64,000 bases of DNA, from contig JAFSVU010000016.1 of NCBI GenBank assembly GCA_017444825.1, forward strand, positions 1 to 64,000, in the 5' to 3' direction. Below are positions 16,726-26,263 of this stretch, one piece after another. The notes under the pieces were generated by a model that did no database searches, was not told the DNA's origin, and worked only from the letters and a program-made list of their open reading frames with translations. How positions within the stretch are numbered: position 1 is the first letter of the stretch; each line of letters begins with the position of its first letter. This DNA comes from Clostridia bacterium (lineage in GTDB: Bacteria; Bacillota; Clostridia; UBA1212). Position numbers and translations under genes: made by a program.

Positions 16726-17661
16726 ATGAAAAGAGTTTTGACAGTCACAGTTTTTATGACACTTGCGCTCATGATATTTACGGGGTGCTTCATTTTTTTC
16801 GAGCCGGATGGCCCTTCGGAAAATACGCCTGAAGCAGTGATAATAGGCGGAGAGACAGAGGAACCGCAAAACAGCGAAGAAGCGGGCATCGCAACACCTG
16901 AGGGCGGAGATATACCCACTGAGGAACCTTTTGAGAGCACCACGGAAGAGCCTTCCCCAACAAAGGAGCAACCCACTGAAGAGCAACCTCTCAAGGGCCT
17001 TGTCATTGGCATTGACCCGGGACATCAGGCTGTGGGAAATTTCGAAAAGGAACCCTGCGCTCCGTGGGGACCCGACAAAAATGCCACCGTAAACAATGAA
17101 GTGATGAAGACGAAAACTTCGTCAGGCACAGAGGGCAGGTTCTCGAAAAAAGAGGAATACGTACTGACTCTTGAGATATCGCTTAAGATCAGGGACAAGC
17201 TGGAAAAGCTGGGAGCTAAGGTGGTCATGACCCGTGAGACCCACGACGTTAACCTCTCAAATATCGACAGAGCCGTGATCGGAAATGAAGCGGGCTGCGA
17301 CATGATGCTGAGAATTCATGCCAATGGCATCGACAACGAATCCGTAAATGGTGTTGAGACCTGGGTGAGGGGCAGAGGCGACGGCTCGGAGGAGTACATT
17401 GCCCTTGGTGAGTACGAAAAAAAGCTTTCGGAAGAACTGCTGGACTGCTTCGTGCGGGCAACCGGCGCCAAGAGAAGATACGCAAACACCAGCGATAATT
17501 ACACCGGGCTCAACTGGTCCACGGTGCCCTCTATAATACTCGAGTGCGGATTCATGTCCAACGAGATCGAGGACCTGAACATGTCGAAACCGGAATATCA
17601 GGAAAAGATCGCGGAGGCTGTGGCGGAATGGCTCAAAACCTCCTCGGTACTCAAACGCTGA
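16726..17661 (+). CDS. N-acetylmuramoyl-L-alanine amidase, lipoprotein (Amidase_3)
   Basis: Zinc amidase that cuts the bond between MurNAc and the L-Ala of the stem peptide. The signal ends in lipobox IFTGC (Cys21); a Glu/Pro/Thr linker runs to about residue 88. The Amidase_3 domain shows GIDPGHQ (zinc His, about 93), SKKEEYVLTLEI (zinc Glu), RIHANG (zinc His, about 196) and ILECGFMSN (catalytic Glu, about 273). The 311 residues suit one domain plus linker. No SH3 or LysM wall-binding domain is seen, so the lipid anchor would place it at the membrane face of the wall. Likely role: cell separation or turnover. Confidence 0.9.
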   Translation: MKRVLTVTVFMTLALMIFTGCFIFFEPDGPSENTPEAVIIGGETEEPQNSEEAGIATPEGGDIPTEEPFESTTEEPSPTKEQPTEEQPLKGLVIGIDPGHQAVGNFEKEPCAPWGPDKNATVNNEVMKTKTSSGTEGRFSKKEEYVLTLEISLKIRDKLEKLGAKVVMTRETHDVNLSNIDRAVIGNEAGCDMMLRIHANGIDNESVNGVETWVRGRGDGSEEYIALGEYEKKLSEELLDCFVRATGAKRRYANTSDNYTGLNWSTVPSIILECGFMSNEIEDLNMSKPEYQEKIAEAVAEWLKTSSVLKR

Positions 17662-17663
17662 TG

Positions 17664-17692
17664 TTGAAAAAGAGAGCCCGATATTGTAAAAT
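17664..17692 (+). promoter_or_regulatory. Sigma-A promoter of DUF4091 lipoprotein gene
   Basis: TTGAAA (17664-17669), 17-base spacer, TAAAAT (17687-17692), starting right after the amidase stop codon. Confidence 0.65.
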
Positions 17693-17772
17693 CCCATGGT
17701 AAATTGCCGCACAGGCTTTTTAAGAATATTTCATGCATAAATTTTTAGGAATTTATTGAGGAAGGGACAAAA

Positions 17773-20451
17773 ATGAAAAGATTATTTGCGTTTTTGGTAA
17801 TACTCACTATGTTTGTGACTCTCCTCGCGGGCTGTACTCCGAACGATCCCGCAACGCCGACCGAAAAGCCGGCTGAGGAAACGTCTGTCACAGATGCCAC
17901 GAATGCTCCCGGAGACCCTACGGATACTCCGGACGTCACAGAAACGCCCACAGGCGCGCCTGAGGATACTGTGAACCCCACGGACGGACCTACCGCCACA
18001 CCGGACGGATCCGAGGCTCCGACTGAAGCGGCTACTCTCGATCCCGAGGATACTTCGTCACCGGAAGCAACAGCGACGGCAGAAGGAAACACTCCTACTC
18101 CGACTCCGGTGGCCACACCTACGCCTACTCCCACTCCCACACCCACACCGGCTCCTGCAAAAGGACCGAAGTCCAGCACGGAAGTCATTTTGAACGGCGA
18201 CAATGTCCTCAGCTTCTTCATCGGCGGAAATAACGTTAACGCTACCCTTGCCGATGACGCGGATTACGGAAAGGTCGTAAAGCTGTCGACAAAATCCGCA
18301 ACCAACGACCCGTATATCACGTTCAAACTTGAAAGCTATCTGCAGACCTACGGGTTCTCGGCCCCCTCTGCAAACACGTACAAGGTTCTGGTTATGAAAG
18401 TTCGCCAGGAAAACTGCACGAACACCAGTTGTGAGCTTTTCTACATGGTGGGAAGCATTGTCGGCCCAACCGGCGGATACAGCCGCACCAAGAGCTTCAA
18501 TAACGGCGAAGACGGCTGGCAGTACATTGTTTATGATTTCAGCGGCGCCGCAAGCTGGAGCGGAAACATCCACGGCTTCAGAATGGACTACATGTTCGTG
18601 GCTCAGGGCGCAGGCGAGAGTCTTTACATCGGCGAGATGCTGTTCGCAAAGAATCTGGATGAGGTCAAGAACCTTATCGGCGGCGGAGAGGATCTCCATG
18701 CGCTTACAGCTTCCGAGCAGCAGCAGGCTCAGACCCTTATCAACAATGCAGCCGAGGTGGCTCCCTCTGTAAGCAATGCAAAGCTCAATGCGGCAAGCGA
18801 AGACAACGACATCAAACTCTGGTTTGACGACGCTTTCGCAAAGACTCCCAAAACAAACGTCACGTCCACCGGAAAGAACACTTACCAGATACGCATGGCG
18901 AAGAACGAGATCGAAGGATGCCAGTTCCTGCTTGCCTCCACAAAGGCAAAATCCGGCCTGACAGCTTCCCTCTCAATGTTCACGGGCCCCGGCGGAGCAA
19001 CATTGAAGCATACTATCTGCCTTGGTTATTATTTCAACAATGTGGAGGGCGCTTCCATCGTTGACCCGATCCCCGAACTTAAGGGCAGCTTCGATCTTGA
19101 AGCCAACAAGAGCCAGATGTTCCTGATCAAGGTCTACACTGATAAGACCTCTCCCGCAGGCCAGTATTCCGCTGTTCTCACCATCAAGGATTCCGGCGGA
19201 AACGAGATCAAAAAAGCAAACGTATACGTATACGTCTGGAACTTCCAGCTCCCCGAAGCTTCGAACTGTAAGATCCTTGCCGACCTTAGCTGGTGGAACA
19301 TCTACTCCTACAACCCTCCGTTCATGTACAGCGGCGACGACGGTCTGACATACGCGAAGTACTACGAGTTCCTGCTTGAGAACAAAGTTAACTGCTACAA
19401 TCTGCCATACCTCAACACGGACAAGGATTCCTCAAATCCGTTCTCTGACGACAGGGTAAACAAGTACCTCAACGATCCGAGAGTACAGGCATTCAACCCC
19501 GTTGGTTTCGGTACGGATAAAGTAACCAATGCCAGGATCCAGGGCGCTTACAACTACTTAAAGAGCAATCCTGAGTGGCTTAAAAAGGCCTATTGGTACC
19601 CCATCGATGAGCCCAAGAACGTGAACGAACTCAACAATATCAGGTACTACGCCACCAACATCAAAAACGTGTTCGGAAACTCGGCCAAGATCATTGCTCC
19701 GATGCACATCAATGCGGCCATCGACAAGGATTCCACCGAAGACTACTTCAAGTACGTTGAGGGCTACGTCAACATCTGGTGCCCGAAGACTTACTTCTTC
19801 AACACTATGGCGGACGCGAAGAACAACCCGCTGCTGATGACCCAGTACTACACTTCTCTCTTTGAGAAGAATCTGGGAACCTTCCAGGACAGAATGGCTC
19901 AGGCACAGAGCAAGGGCGAAGAGGTCTGGTGGTACGTAACCAGATTCCCTCATCATCCGGAAATCACTCTTTCCATCAGCGACACCGAGATCGAGCACAG
20001 ACTTCTCTTCTGGCAGCAGAAGCTCTACAACGTGGACGGATTCCTCTATTACATGGTGAACGACTGGAACCACGGCGACGACAAACCCTGGGCTGAGAAG
20101 CACGAGGTGGACAACTCCTACCCCTACAACGTATACGGCAACGGCGTTCTCGTCTACAACGGTTTTGAAGACTCGGAGGGCCAGCCTTACCGGAGCAGAG
20201 AACGCTACAATGAGCTCGCCGACAAGTCCTTCACCGCATATCCGGTAGGATCCTTAAGGCTCGAGTCGGTACGTGACGGTGCTGAAGATTACGACTACTT
20301 CACGATCCTCGATTCTCTCTACGGAGAGGGCACGTCGGATCTGATAATCAAGCAGATAACCACGTCTCTCGGAAACTACAAGACCGATGCGGACCTCTAC
20401 AGAAATCTCCGCATTGCCGTCGGAAACCTAATCGCCGCCAAGAAAGGCTGA
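17773..20451 (+). CDS. DUF4091 glycoside-hydrolase-like lipoprotein
   Basis: Surface lipoprotein of 892 residues. Lipobox LLAGC (Cys21), then a Thr/Pro/Glu linker to about residue 135 ending in a TPTPTP run. A beta-sandwich follows (about 140-300), then a TIM-barrel-like region with SWWNIYSY, WYPIDEPKN (possible acid pair, about 615) and NIWCPKTYF. The C-terminal DUF4091 signature is SLRLESVRDGAEDYDYF. DUF4091 proteins are thought to be glycoside hydrolases. Few of the iterated words occur here and codons look optimised, suggesting strong expression. A terminator follows at 20463. Confidence 0.85.
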   Translation: MKRLFAFLVILTMFVTLLAGCTPNDPATPTEKPAEETSVTDATNAPGDPTDTPDVTETPTGAPEDTVNPTDGPTATPDGSEAPTEAATLDPEDTSSPEATATAEGNTPTPTPVATPTPTPTPTPTPAPAKGPKSSTEVILNGDNVLSFFIGGNNVNATLADDADYGKVVKLSTKSATNDPYITFKLESYLQTYGFSAPSANTYKVLVMKVRQENCTNTSCELFYMVGSIVGPTGGYSRTKSFNNGEDGWQYIVYDFSGAASWSGNIHGFRMDYMFVAQGAGESLYIGEMLFAKNLDEVKNLIGGGEDLHALTASEQQQAQTLINNAAEVAPSVSNAKLNAASEDNDIKLWFDDAFAKTPKTNVTSTGKNTYQIRMAKNEIEGCQFLLASTKAKSGLTASLSMFTGPGGATLKHTICLGYYFNNVEGASIVDPIPELKGSFDLEANKSQMFLIKVYTDKTSPAGQYSAVLTIKDSGGNEIKKANVYVYVWNFQLPEASNCKILADLSWWNIYSYNPPFMYSGDDGLTYAKYYEFLLENKVNCYNLPYLNTDKDSSNPFSDDRVNKYLNDPRVQAFNPVGFGTDKVTNARIQGAYNYLKSNPEWLKKAYWYPIDEPKNVNELNNIRYYATNIKNVFGNSAKIIAPMHINAAIDKDSTEDYFKYVEGYVNIWCPKTYFFNTMADAKNNPLLMTQYYTSLFEKNLGTFQDRMAQAQSKGEEVWWYVTRFPHHPEITLSISDTEIEHRLLFWQQKLYNVDGFLYYMVNDWNHGDDKPWAEKHEVDNSYPYNVYGNGVLVYNGFEDSEGQPYRSRERYNELADKSFTAYPVGSLRLESVRDGAEDYDYFTILDSLYGEGTSDLIIKQITTSLGNYKTDADLYRNLRIAVGNLIAAKKG

Positions 20452-20462
20452 TCTTAAACCAC

Positions 20463-20489
20463 AGCCGTGCCGCAAGGCGCGGCTTTTTT
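20463..20489 (+). terminator. Rho-independent terminator after DUF4091 gene
   Basis: agccgtgcc / ggcgcggct stem (one G-U pair), GCAA tetraloop, then six T. The next gene's ribosome site follows at once. Confidence 0.88.
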
Positions 20490-20498
20490 GGAGGAAAT

Positions 20499-20753
20499 AT
20501 GAGATACACTTACACTACAAAGGGCGTCTGCTCCCGCTCAATAAGCTTTGACATAAACGATAACGTCATAACCAATGTGTCCTTCGTCGGCGGCTGCGAC
20601 GGAAACCTCAAGGCAGTCTCGAAACTGGTCAACGGCATGACCGTAGATCAGATCGAATCGATCCTCCGCGGAAACCTTTGCGGCTATAAAAACACTTCAT
20701 GTGCGGACCAATTGGCGATAGCGGTGCGTGAAGCCGCGGAATCGCAAAAGTAG
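20499..20753 (+). CDS. TSCPD domain protein (TIGR03905 type)
   Basis: 84-residue protein matching the small stand-alone TSCPD family, related to the C-terminal domain of class II ribonucleotide reductases. It shows GVCSRSISFDI, FVGGCDGNLKAVSKL and LCGYKNTSCADQLA with the conserved cysteines. GGAGG lies 6 bases upstream of the start. It sits just after a terminator and before the dfx promoter. The role is not known for the family; metal or nucleotide binding is possible. Confidence 0.85.
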   Translation: MRYTYTTKGVCSRSISFDINDNVITNVSFVGGCDGNLKAVSKLVNGMTVDQIESILRGNLCGYKNTSCADQLAIAVREAAESQK

Positions 20754-20782
20754 TTGACCGCCTTTAGCTTTTCTAGTAAAAT
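20754..20782 (+). promoter_or_regulatory. Sigma-A promoter of dfx
   Basis: TTGACC (20754-20759), 17-base spacer, TAAAAT (20777-20782). Confidence 0.65.
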
Positions 20783-20832
20783 AAGGAGAGGGTCTGAACC
20801 CGAAGATTGAATATGAATACGGAGGTATTATT

Positions 20833-21207
20833 ATGGAAATGGTATTTTATCGTTGCGAGATCTGCGGGAAGATCATTGCCGTTGTAAAAGACACTAAAGC
20901 GCCTACTTTCTGCTGCGGAAAACCGATGCAGAAGATCGAGCCCGGCACCACCGACGCCGCTGTTGAAAAGCACGTGCCGGTATATGAAGTAAAGGATAAC
21001 AAGGTTTACGTTACGGTCGGCTCGGTGCTTCATCCCATGACGGAGCCCCATTATATCGAGTGGATCGCCGTCTGCACAAAGAACGGAAACCAGCGCAAGG
21101 TGCTGAAACCCACCGACGAACCGAAGGCCTGCTTTGCCATCTGCGAAGGGGACGAGGTCGTGGCGGTATACGCATACTGCAATCTGCACAGCCTATGGAA
21201 GGCCTGA
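20833..21207 (+). CDS. dfx: Desulfoferrodoxin (superoxide reductase)
   Basis: Reduces superoxide to hydrogen peroxide in anaerobes, in the cytoplasm. The N-terminal desulforedoxin-like part has CEICG and CCGKPM (four Cys for the FeCys4 site). The C-terminal part has the Fe(His)4Cys site: EKHVPV, HPMTEPHYIEW and CNLHSLWK. The 124 residues are full length. The start has CGGAGG 7 bases upstream and a promoter at 20754. Rubrerythrin follows, which would remove the peroxide formed, so the two make a short detoxification pathway. Confidence 0.93.
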   Translation: MEMVFYRCEICGKIIAVVKDTKAPTFCCGKPMQKIEPGTTDAAVEKHVPVYEVKDNKVYVTVGSVLHPMTEPHYIEWIAVCTKNGNQRKVLKPTDEPKACFAICEGDEVVAVYAYCNLHSLWKA

Positions 21208-21264
21208 AAACTTAACCGGACATGAGGCCTCTTAAAGGCCGTACAAATATTTTGGAGGTATGTT

Positions 21265-21930
21265 ATGACATATAAATGCATTATTTGCGGCGAAATTTTT
21301 GAAGTAGCCGAAGGCGAAGAGCCGGTCTGCCCGCTGTGCGGTGCCACCGGAGACGATCTTGAGCTTGTGGGCTCGGGTGATACGAAAGCAAAGAAAAAAC
21401 CATACGAGGGCACACAGACCGAAAAGAATCTGCAGGCAGCTTTTGCAGGCGAGTCCCAGGCCAGAAACAAGTATACGTATTTTGCTTCCAAGGCTAAAAA
21501 AGAGGGCTTTGAGCAGATCGCCGAGCTGTTCCTGAAGACTGCAGACAACGAGAAAGAGCATGCGAAGCTCTGGTTCAAAGAGTTGAACGGCATCGGAACC
21601 ACCGAGGAGAACCTCCTTGCCGCTGCAGAGGGCGAGAATTTCGAGTGGACCGACATGTATGACGATTTCGCAAAGACAGCCGAGAAGGAAGGCTTCCCGG
21701 AGCTGGCCGCTAAATTCCGCGGCGTGGCTGCCATCGAGAAAGCTCACGAAGAGAGATACAGGGCGCTCCTCGATAACGTGGAGACCCGCAAGGTATTCGA
21801 GAAGAGCGAGGTCAAGGTTTGGGAATGCAGAAACTGCGGACACCTGGTGGTCGGCACAAAGGCTCCCGACGTATGCCCCGTATGCGCTCATCCTCAGAGC
21901 TACTTTGAGGTAAGAAAAGAGAACTACTGA
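21265..21930 (+). CDS. rbr: Rubrerythrin with rubredoxin-like domains at both ends
   Basis: Peroxide-reducing di-iron protein of 221 residues. Order: N-terminal rubredoxin-like knuckles CIICG and CPLCG (about 5-26), a ferritin-like four-helix domain (about 46-180) with [19 protein letters not shown] and EKAHEERY, and a C-terminal rubredoxin-like domain CRNCG and [13 protein letters not shown]. Many rubrerythrins have only one rubredoxin domain. GGAGG lies 6 bases upstream of the start. It follows dfx on the same strand. Confidence 0.92.
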   Translation: MTYKCIICGEIFEVAEGEEPVCPLCGATGDDLELVGSGDTKAKKKPYEGTQTEKNLQAAFAGESQARNKYTYFASKAKKEGFEQIAELFLKTADNEKEHAKLWFKELNGIGTTEENLLAAAEGENFEWTDMYDDFAKTAEKEGFPELAAKFRGVAAIEKAHEERYRALLDNVETRKVFEKSEVKVWECRNCGHLVVGTKAPDVCPVCAHPQSYFEVRKENY

Positions 21931-22029
21931 TCAAGTGTTAGAGACATTTAATCTTGTGACAATGCATTTTAAACAGCTCCGGCCGTTTGAAATGCATTGT
22001 CGGCTATTGGCGAGTTTTTGAGGAATAAT

Positions 22030-22758
22030 ATGAAAAAACCTATCGTTGCAGTCACTCCTTCAACGGAAAACAACGGAAGATACCATGTTTCTGTGCCTTA
22101 CTTTGACGTGCTTGAAAAAGCCGGCGTGCTTCCGGTGCTTCTCCCCATGCATCCCGGAGACACCGATTTTAATGATATTGTGACTTTGTTTGACGGCTTT
22201 CTCTTTGCGGGCGGATGTGACGTTTCTCCTGCGGAATTCGGGGAGGAGATACTGCCTGAGTGCGGCGAGATACAGCCGGATAGGGACCGCCTTGAGATAT
22301 TGCTTTTCAGAGAGGTGATAAAGCAGAAGAAGCCCTGTTTTGCGATATGCAGAGGAGTCCAGGTGATAAACGTGGCTGCGGGCGGAAGTCTTTTCCAGGA
22401 CATCCCCGCGCAGTACAAACATTATTCCGGAAATGAGCCTCTTAAACACAGTCAGGACGTTTCCCTGACGGAACCCACCCACCACGTAAGCGTAAAAGAA
22501 GGCACAAAGCTCTTTGATATAACGGGTTCGTCAGATCTTTTCGTAAACAGCCATCACCACCAGTCTGTTAAGGACGTGGCGGATATGTTCAAGGTCACGG
22601 CGGTAAGTGACGACGGTGTGATCGAAGCGGTGGAGAGCGACGAAATGCCTTTCTGCGTGGGGGTACAATGGCATCCGGAGCAGCTTGCGGTTTCAAGGCC
22701 CGAGCAAATGAAACTGTTTGAAGCTTTCGCAAAGGCCTGCGGAAGAAGGGAACGGTAA
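22030..22758 (+). CDS. Gamma-glutamyl-gamma-aminobutyrate hydrolase family (peptidase C26)
   Basis: Class I glutamine amidotransferase-like hydrolase of gamma-glutamyl bonds, 242 residues. It shows PVLLPMHPGD, GFLFAGGCDVSP, the nucleophile elbow CFAICRGVQVINVAAGG and the catalytic His in QWHPEQ. The start at 22030 has GAGGA 6 bases upstream; the in-frame ATG at 21997 lacks a site. The substrate cannot be fixed from sequence. It ends one base before the stop of the convergent transporter gene. Confidence 0.88.
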   Translation: MKKPIVAVTPSTENNGRYHVSVPYFDVLEKAGVLPVLLPMHPGDTDFNDIVTLFDGFLFAGGCDVSPAEFGEEILPECGEIQPDRDRLEILLFREVIKQKKPCFAICRGVQVINVAAGGSLFQDIPAQYKHYSGNEPLKHSQDVSLTEPTHHVSVKEGTKLFDITGSSDLFVNSHHHQSVKDVADMFKVTAVSDDGVIEAVESDEMPFCVGVQWHPEQLAVSRPEQMKLFEAFAKACGRRER

Positions 22759-22759
22759 A

Positions 22760-23725
22760 TCAGAAAATAGTGAACACGATGCCCGCTATGGCAAGGCCGA
22801 TACCTGCAAGGTCTCCTTTAGAAGGCTTCTCTTTAAAGCACACGAGACCTATAAGTGCGGTAAAAATGATGCATGCAGCGGAAATGATGGGAAACTGAAG
22901 AGAAGCGTCCATTGTCGCGGCACATTTCAGACTGAATATGTTTCCGGCGCCGTTCAGCACTGCGTAAAAGAAACTGAACATGAAAAGGATCAGGAATGCT
23001 TTAAGACCTACCGCTGAGTTCGTCCGGGGGTCCACCGGAAGAGGTGATCTTGATCTTTTTTTCAGTATAAGCGGCACAAGAATGACTGCGGAGCAAACGA
23101 TCCTGATAAGTGTTCCCAGGAGCAGAAAATCATTGGAACCAATGGGCTCATCTATCCTTGTAGCGGCGCTTGTCGCGATGCTTATTAGGCCGTTGGTTAT
23201 GAACACAATAGCGCAGCATATCCCGGCTTTGAGCTTTCCCTTAGGGCCGGTCTTTTCTTTTTCCTCCGGTTGAGATTTTTGAACGCCGGTTTTTTTGGCG
23301 GAAGAAAGATTGATGACATAAGGGACCACGGCGGCGAGAACCAGAAGAGCGGCTCCTGTCCAGCGGAAGGGGGACGGTTTTTCGCCAAGGAATAAAATCC
23401 CGTAAAAGAAGGGCAAAACAACACCGCCAAGAAGAGTGTAGAGAGATATCACCGCGACCGAGGTGGACGCCATTCCGATAAGAGATGCGCCTGTGCAGAC
23501 AATGCTGCAGAAAGCATACAGAGACGCCAATGCCGCGGAGGGCCAGTTAAATCCGATCCTGAAGCCGTTCATTATGAAGACTATTGCGAACATGGAGAGG
23601 CCGCTCAGAATGCTGCTCCACATCGAGGCGTGTATGGTACCGTCGGTGCGCTGCTGAAACAGCTTGGAAAATATGAACTGCATCGAAAAACAGATGCATG
23701 CGGCTGCTAGGAAAACGTACTCCAT
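22760..23725 (-). CDS. EamA/DMT family transporter
   Basis: Membrane protein of 321 residues with about ten hydrophobic helices in two halves, typical of the drug/metabolite transporter superfamily (two EamA repeats). The N-terminus reads FLAAACICFSMQFIFSKLFQ. A polar loop (SSAKKTGVQKSQPEEKEK) separates the halves. The last part, LIGLVCFKEKPSKGDLAGI, is a usual EamA end. The family moves amino acids, sugars or drugs; the substrate cannot be told. The start has AGGGG 8 bases upstream. Confidence 0.85.
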   Translation of the reverse strand: MEYVFLAAACICFSMQFIFSKLFQQRTDGTIHASMWSSILSGLSMFAIVFIMNGFRIGFNWPSAALASLYAFCSIVCTGASLIGMASTSVAVISLYTLLGGVVLPFFYGILFLGEKPSPFRWTGAALLVLAAVVPYVINLSSAKKTGVQKSQPEEKEKTGPKGKLKAGICCAIVFITNGLISIATSAATRIDEPIGSNDFLLLGTLIRIVCSAVILVPLILKKRSRSPLPVDPRTNSAVGLKAFLILFMFSFFYAVLNGAGNIFSLKCAATMDASLQFPIISAACIIFTALIGLVCFKEKPSKGDLAGIGLAIAGIVFTIF

Positions 23726-23829
23726 TGACGTGCCCCTTTACGGATCGGTTTTGCACTTCCGGGAAATGCGACCATACTTTACAAAAAAACCAATGCTTTT
23801 TCAAGGACTGAATGTGATAAAAAAAGTGC

Positions 23830-23858
23830 TTGACAGCATTTCGCCTTTTTGTTATCAT
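23830..23858 (+). promoter_or_regulatory. Sigma-A promoter of tRNA-Lys
   Basis: TTGACA (23830-23835), 17-base spacer, TATCAT (23853-23858), 22 bases before the tRNA. Confidence 0.75.
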
Positions 23859-23880
23859 AATGCGGCGCCTGAGAGCGTAT

Positions 23881-23956
23881 GACTCATTAGCTCAGTCGGT
23901 AGAGCACCTGGCTTTTAATCAGGGTGTCCGGAGTTCGAGCCTCCGATGAGTCACCA
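23881..23956 (+). tRNA. tRNA-Lys (UUU)
   Basis: 76 bases with encoded CCA. The acceptor stem is GACTCAT / ATGAGTC. The T-arm reads CCGGAGTTCGAGCCTCCG. The anticodon loop is CTTTTAA, with TTT at positions 34-36. Confidence 0.96.
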
Positions 23957-23985
23957 AACCCCGATCGATAAGGTTGGGGTTTTTT
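23957..23985 (+). terminator. Terminator after tRNA-Lys
   Basis: AACCCC / GGGGTT stem directly after CCA, followed by TTTTT. Confidence 0.85.
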
Positions 23986-24076
23986 GGTTTAAATAAGTGT
24001 TTCGTTTTGACTGCGAAAAATGTATAATGACAGGGCGGCAGATAATGTGCCGCGAGCTAATATACGGAGGATCGTT

Positions 24077-25414
24077 ATGAGTGATTCGTCTACAGGGAAA
24101 AAACAGATAATAAACCCGTCTCTTCCTTCGGGCTTCAATGAATATCTGCCTTCCGATCAGATACTGTTTAATAAGATGATCGAGACCATAAGAAAGTCTT
24201 ATGAGAGCTTTGGTTTTGTGCCCATCGATACGCCGGTTATCGAGCGTTCGGACGTTCTTCTGGCAAAGAGCGGCGGGGACACGGAAAAGCAGGTATACAG
24301 ATTCACCAAGGGCGACAGCGACCTTGCCATGCGCTTTGATCTCACTGTGCCTCTTGCCAGATACGTGAGCATGCATTACGGCGAGCTGACGTTCCCCTTC
24401 AGAAGATATCACATCGGACGTGTGTACAGGGGAGAGAGGCCTCAGAAGGGCAGATACAGGGAGTTTTACCAGTGCGACATCGATATCGTGGGAAACGGAA
24501 CGTTGTCCATTCTGAACGATGCCGAGATCGTTGGCGTTATATATAATACTTTCAAGGCTTTAGACCTTGGCGGCTTTACCATAATGATCAACAACAGGAA
24601 GCTTCTTGGCGGTTTCTTCGAGTCTTTCGGCGTGGAGTGCATCACCGAAGTGCTAAGAGCTGTTGACAGACTGGACAAGGCGGGCGCTGCGGCAGTTTCG
24701 AAAGAGCTTTCGGAGCTTGGCATTTCTTCTGAGTGCATTGACGCGACGCTTAAGCTTGCAGGACTTTGCGGGAAGCCTTCGGAGGTGCTTTCTGAGGTCA
24801 GGACCTGGAATATCGCCAATGACAATTTCAAGGCCGGCATCGACGAACTTGAGACGGTTTGCGGCGCGGTGGGGGCCTACGGGGTGCCTGAGGACGCGAT
24901 AAAAGTCAATCTCAGGATCGCAAGAGGTCTTGACTACTACACGGGCACGGTCTACGAGACCTTCCTCAACGAACATCCGGAACTTGGAAGTATATGCTCC
25001 GGCGGAAGATATGACGAGCTCGCATCCAACTACACTAACCAAAAGCTCCCGGGCGTGGGCATTGCCATTGGTTTGTCAAGACTTTTCGGTCAGCTCAAGG
25101 AGTCGGGCCTTCTGAAGGATGAGGGCAGGGCTTCAATGTCGGGAATCCTTGTGGTTCCGATGGATGACAGCATCGAATATGCCATTAAAGTGGCGGCGGC
25201 CATGAGGTCGAGGGGCATTCCCACGGAAACATATCTCAACGGCGGCAAGATGGCAAAGAAAATGGGCTATGCAGACAAGCTTGGAATACCCTACGTTTTC
25301 GTGTGCGGTGAAACGGAGCGTGAAACGAGTACAGTCACCGTGAAAAACATGAAGACAGGCGAGCAGCAGACATTGCCGATGGATCTTGAAAAGGGCATTG
25401 AGCTGGGCTTTTGA
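24077..25414 (+). CDS. hisS: Histidyl-tRNA synthetase
   Basis: Charges tRNA-His; class II synthetase. The 445 residues are usual length. Motif 2 appears as YHIGRVYRGERPQKGRYREF, the HisA motif as GLDYYTGTVYET, and a Gly-rich GSICSGGRYD follows. The C-terminal anticodon-binding domain is present (ILVVPMDDS). The start at 24077 has GGAGG 6 bases upstream; an upstream ATG at 24020 overlaps the promoter-like region. It follows tRNA-Lys. Confidence 0.95.
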   Translation: MSDSSTGKKQIINPSLPSGFNEYLPSDQILFNKMIETIRKSYESFGFVPIDTPVIERSDVLLAKSGGDTEKQVYRFTKGDSDLAMRFDLTVPLARYVSMHYGELTFPFRRYHIGRVYRGERPQKGRYREFYQCDIDIVGNGTLSILNDAEIVGVIYNTFKALDLGGFTIMINNRKLLGGFFESFGVECITEVLRAVDRLDKAGAAAVSKELSELGISSECIDATLKLAGLCGKPSEVLSEVRTWNIANDNFKAGIDELETVCGAVGAYGVPEDAIKVNLRIARGLDYYTGTVYETFLNEHPELGSICSGGRYDELASNYTNQKLPGVGIAIGLSRLFGQLKESGLLKDEGRASMSGILVVPMDDSIEYAIKVAAAMRSRGIPTETYLNGGKMAKKMGYADKLGIPYVFVCGETERETSTVTVKNMKTGEQQTLPMDLEKGIELGF

Positions 25415-25591
25415 GAAACAGACACTGTTTTTGAGCGGATGTGACGCCAATGCCGGTTTTTTCGGATTTAATCCTGTATTTTAAGCGAAATTTAAACATT
25501 AATTGTTATTATTACAAGGGATTGTGAACGAGAGATTTGGTTTGCAGTTTTTTGATTTTGCGAGTTTAAGGAAAGAGGCTTTACGAATTAT

Positions 25592-26077
25592 ATGAAGTTC
25601 AGAAATCTCATAACAAATATCCTGTACGTCGTGATCCTGTTTGCCCTTGTGGGGTTCCTCCTGGTCGAGTTCCAGGTTTTCGGATTCGACGACGGTATCA
25701 AGAGAGTGGTCGCGACTGTTTTCCTTTTACTTGCTGTCATCGGCGTCTCTGTCATAGAAATCGTCCTCCCTATTGTTGCTAACAGAGACATGCTGAGGAA
25801 CAAGAAGTTCATTATAAAGGCGCTGGTGAAGACCGTTCTGTTCCTTGCCGCGTCCATCGTGCTTTTCCTCTACGAGCCCTTCGGCGTAATAAAGGACGTG
25901 GTCTTGGCGCTGGTTCTCTTCGTGGTGTTCTACTTCCTGCAGTTCTTCATTAATCTTGAACCTCAGAGAGTGAAAAAGAGTGCGAAGAAGGCAAGAGAAA
26001 TGTCACCCGCAGCCGAGCGCAGACGCGCGGAATTAGAGTCTGAAGAAAAAGCGGCTGAGGAAAATGAAAACAAATGA
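25592..26077 (+). CDS. Hypothetical membrane protein (3-4 TM)
   Basis: 161-residue protein with hydrophobic segments at about 8-27, 37-62, 77-97 and 102-120, then a charged, probably cytoplasmic tail rich in Lys, Arg, Glu and Ala (SPAAERRRAELESEEKAAEE) that could form a coiled coil. I recognise no family. A purine-rich GAAAGAGG lies 13 bases upstream of the start. A terminator follows at 26103, so it is a single-gene unit. Confidence 0.7.
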   Translation: MKFRNLITNILYVVILFALVGFLLVEFQVFGFDDGIKRVVATVFLLLAVIGVSVIEIVLPIVANRDMLRNKKFIIKALVKTVLFLAASIVLFLYEPFGVIKDVVLALVLFVVFYFLQFFINLEPQRVKKSAKKAREMSPAAERRRAELESEEKAAEENENK

Positions 26078-26102
26078 AATATAGGCTTATAACTGAAGGA
26101 TG

Positions 26103-26142
26103 CCCGTACTTCTGAACCGATGGTCATGAGTACGGGTTTTTT
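26103..26142 (+). terminator. Rho-independent terminator
   Basis: cccgtact (26103-26110) pairs with agtacggg (26129-26136), followed by six T. Confidence 0.88.
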
Positions 26143-26263
26143 ATTGGCGCCGGGGAGAATTCCTTGCGCATTTATAGAATCTATCTTATAATAAGGAAGC
26201 CAAAAGGCGGGCGGCATTGGTTATGGTGCCGTGACTTAAAATCATCAGATCAAGGAGGCTTTT

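Noticed and set aside
24007-24028. TTGACT and TATAAT upstream of hisS as a promoter
   Set aside because: The two elements are only 10 bases apart, too close for sigma-A; hisS may use another start.
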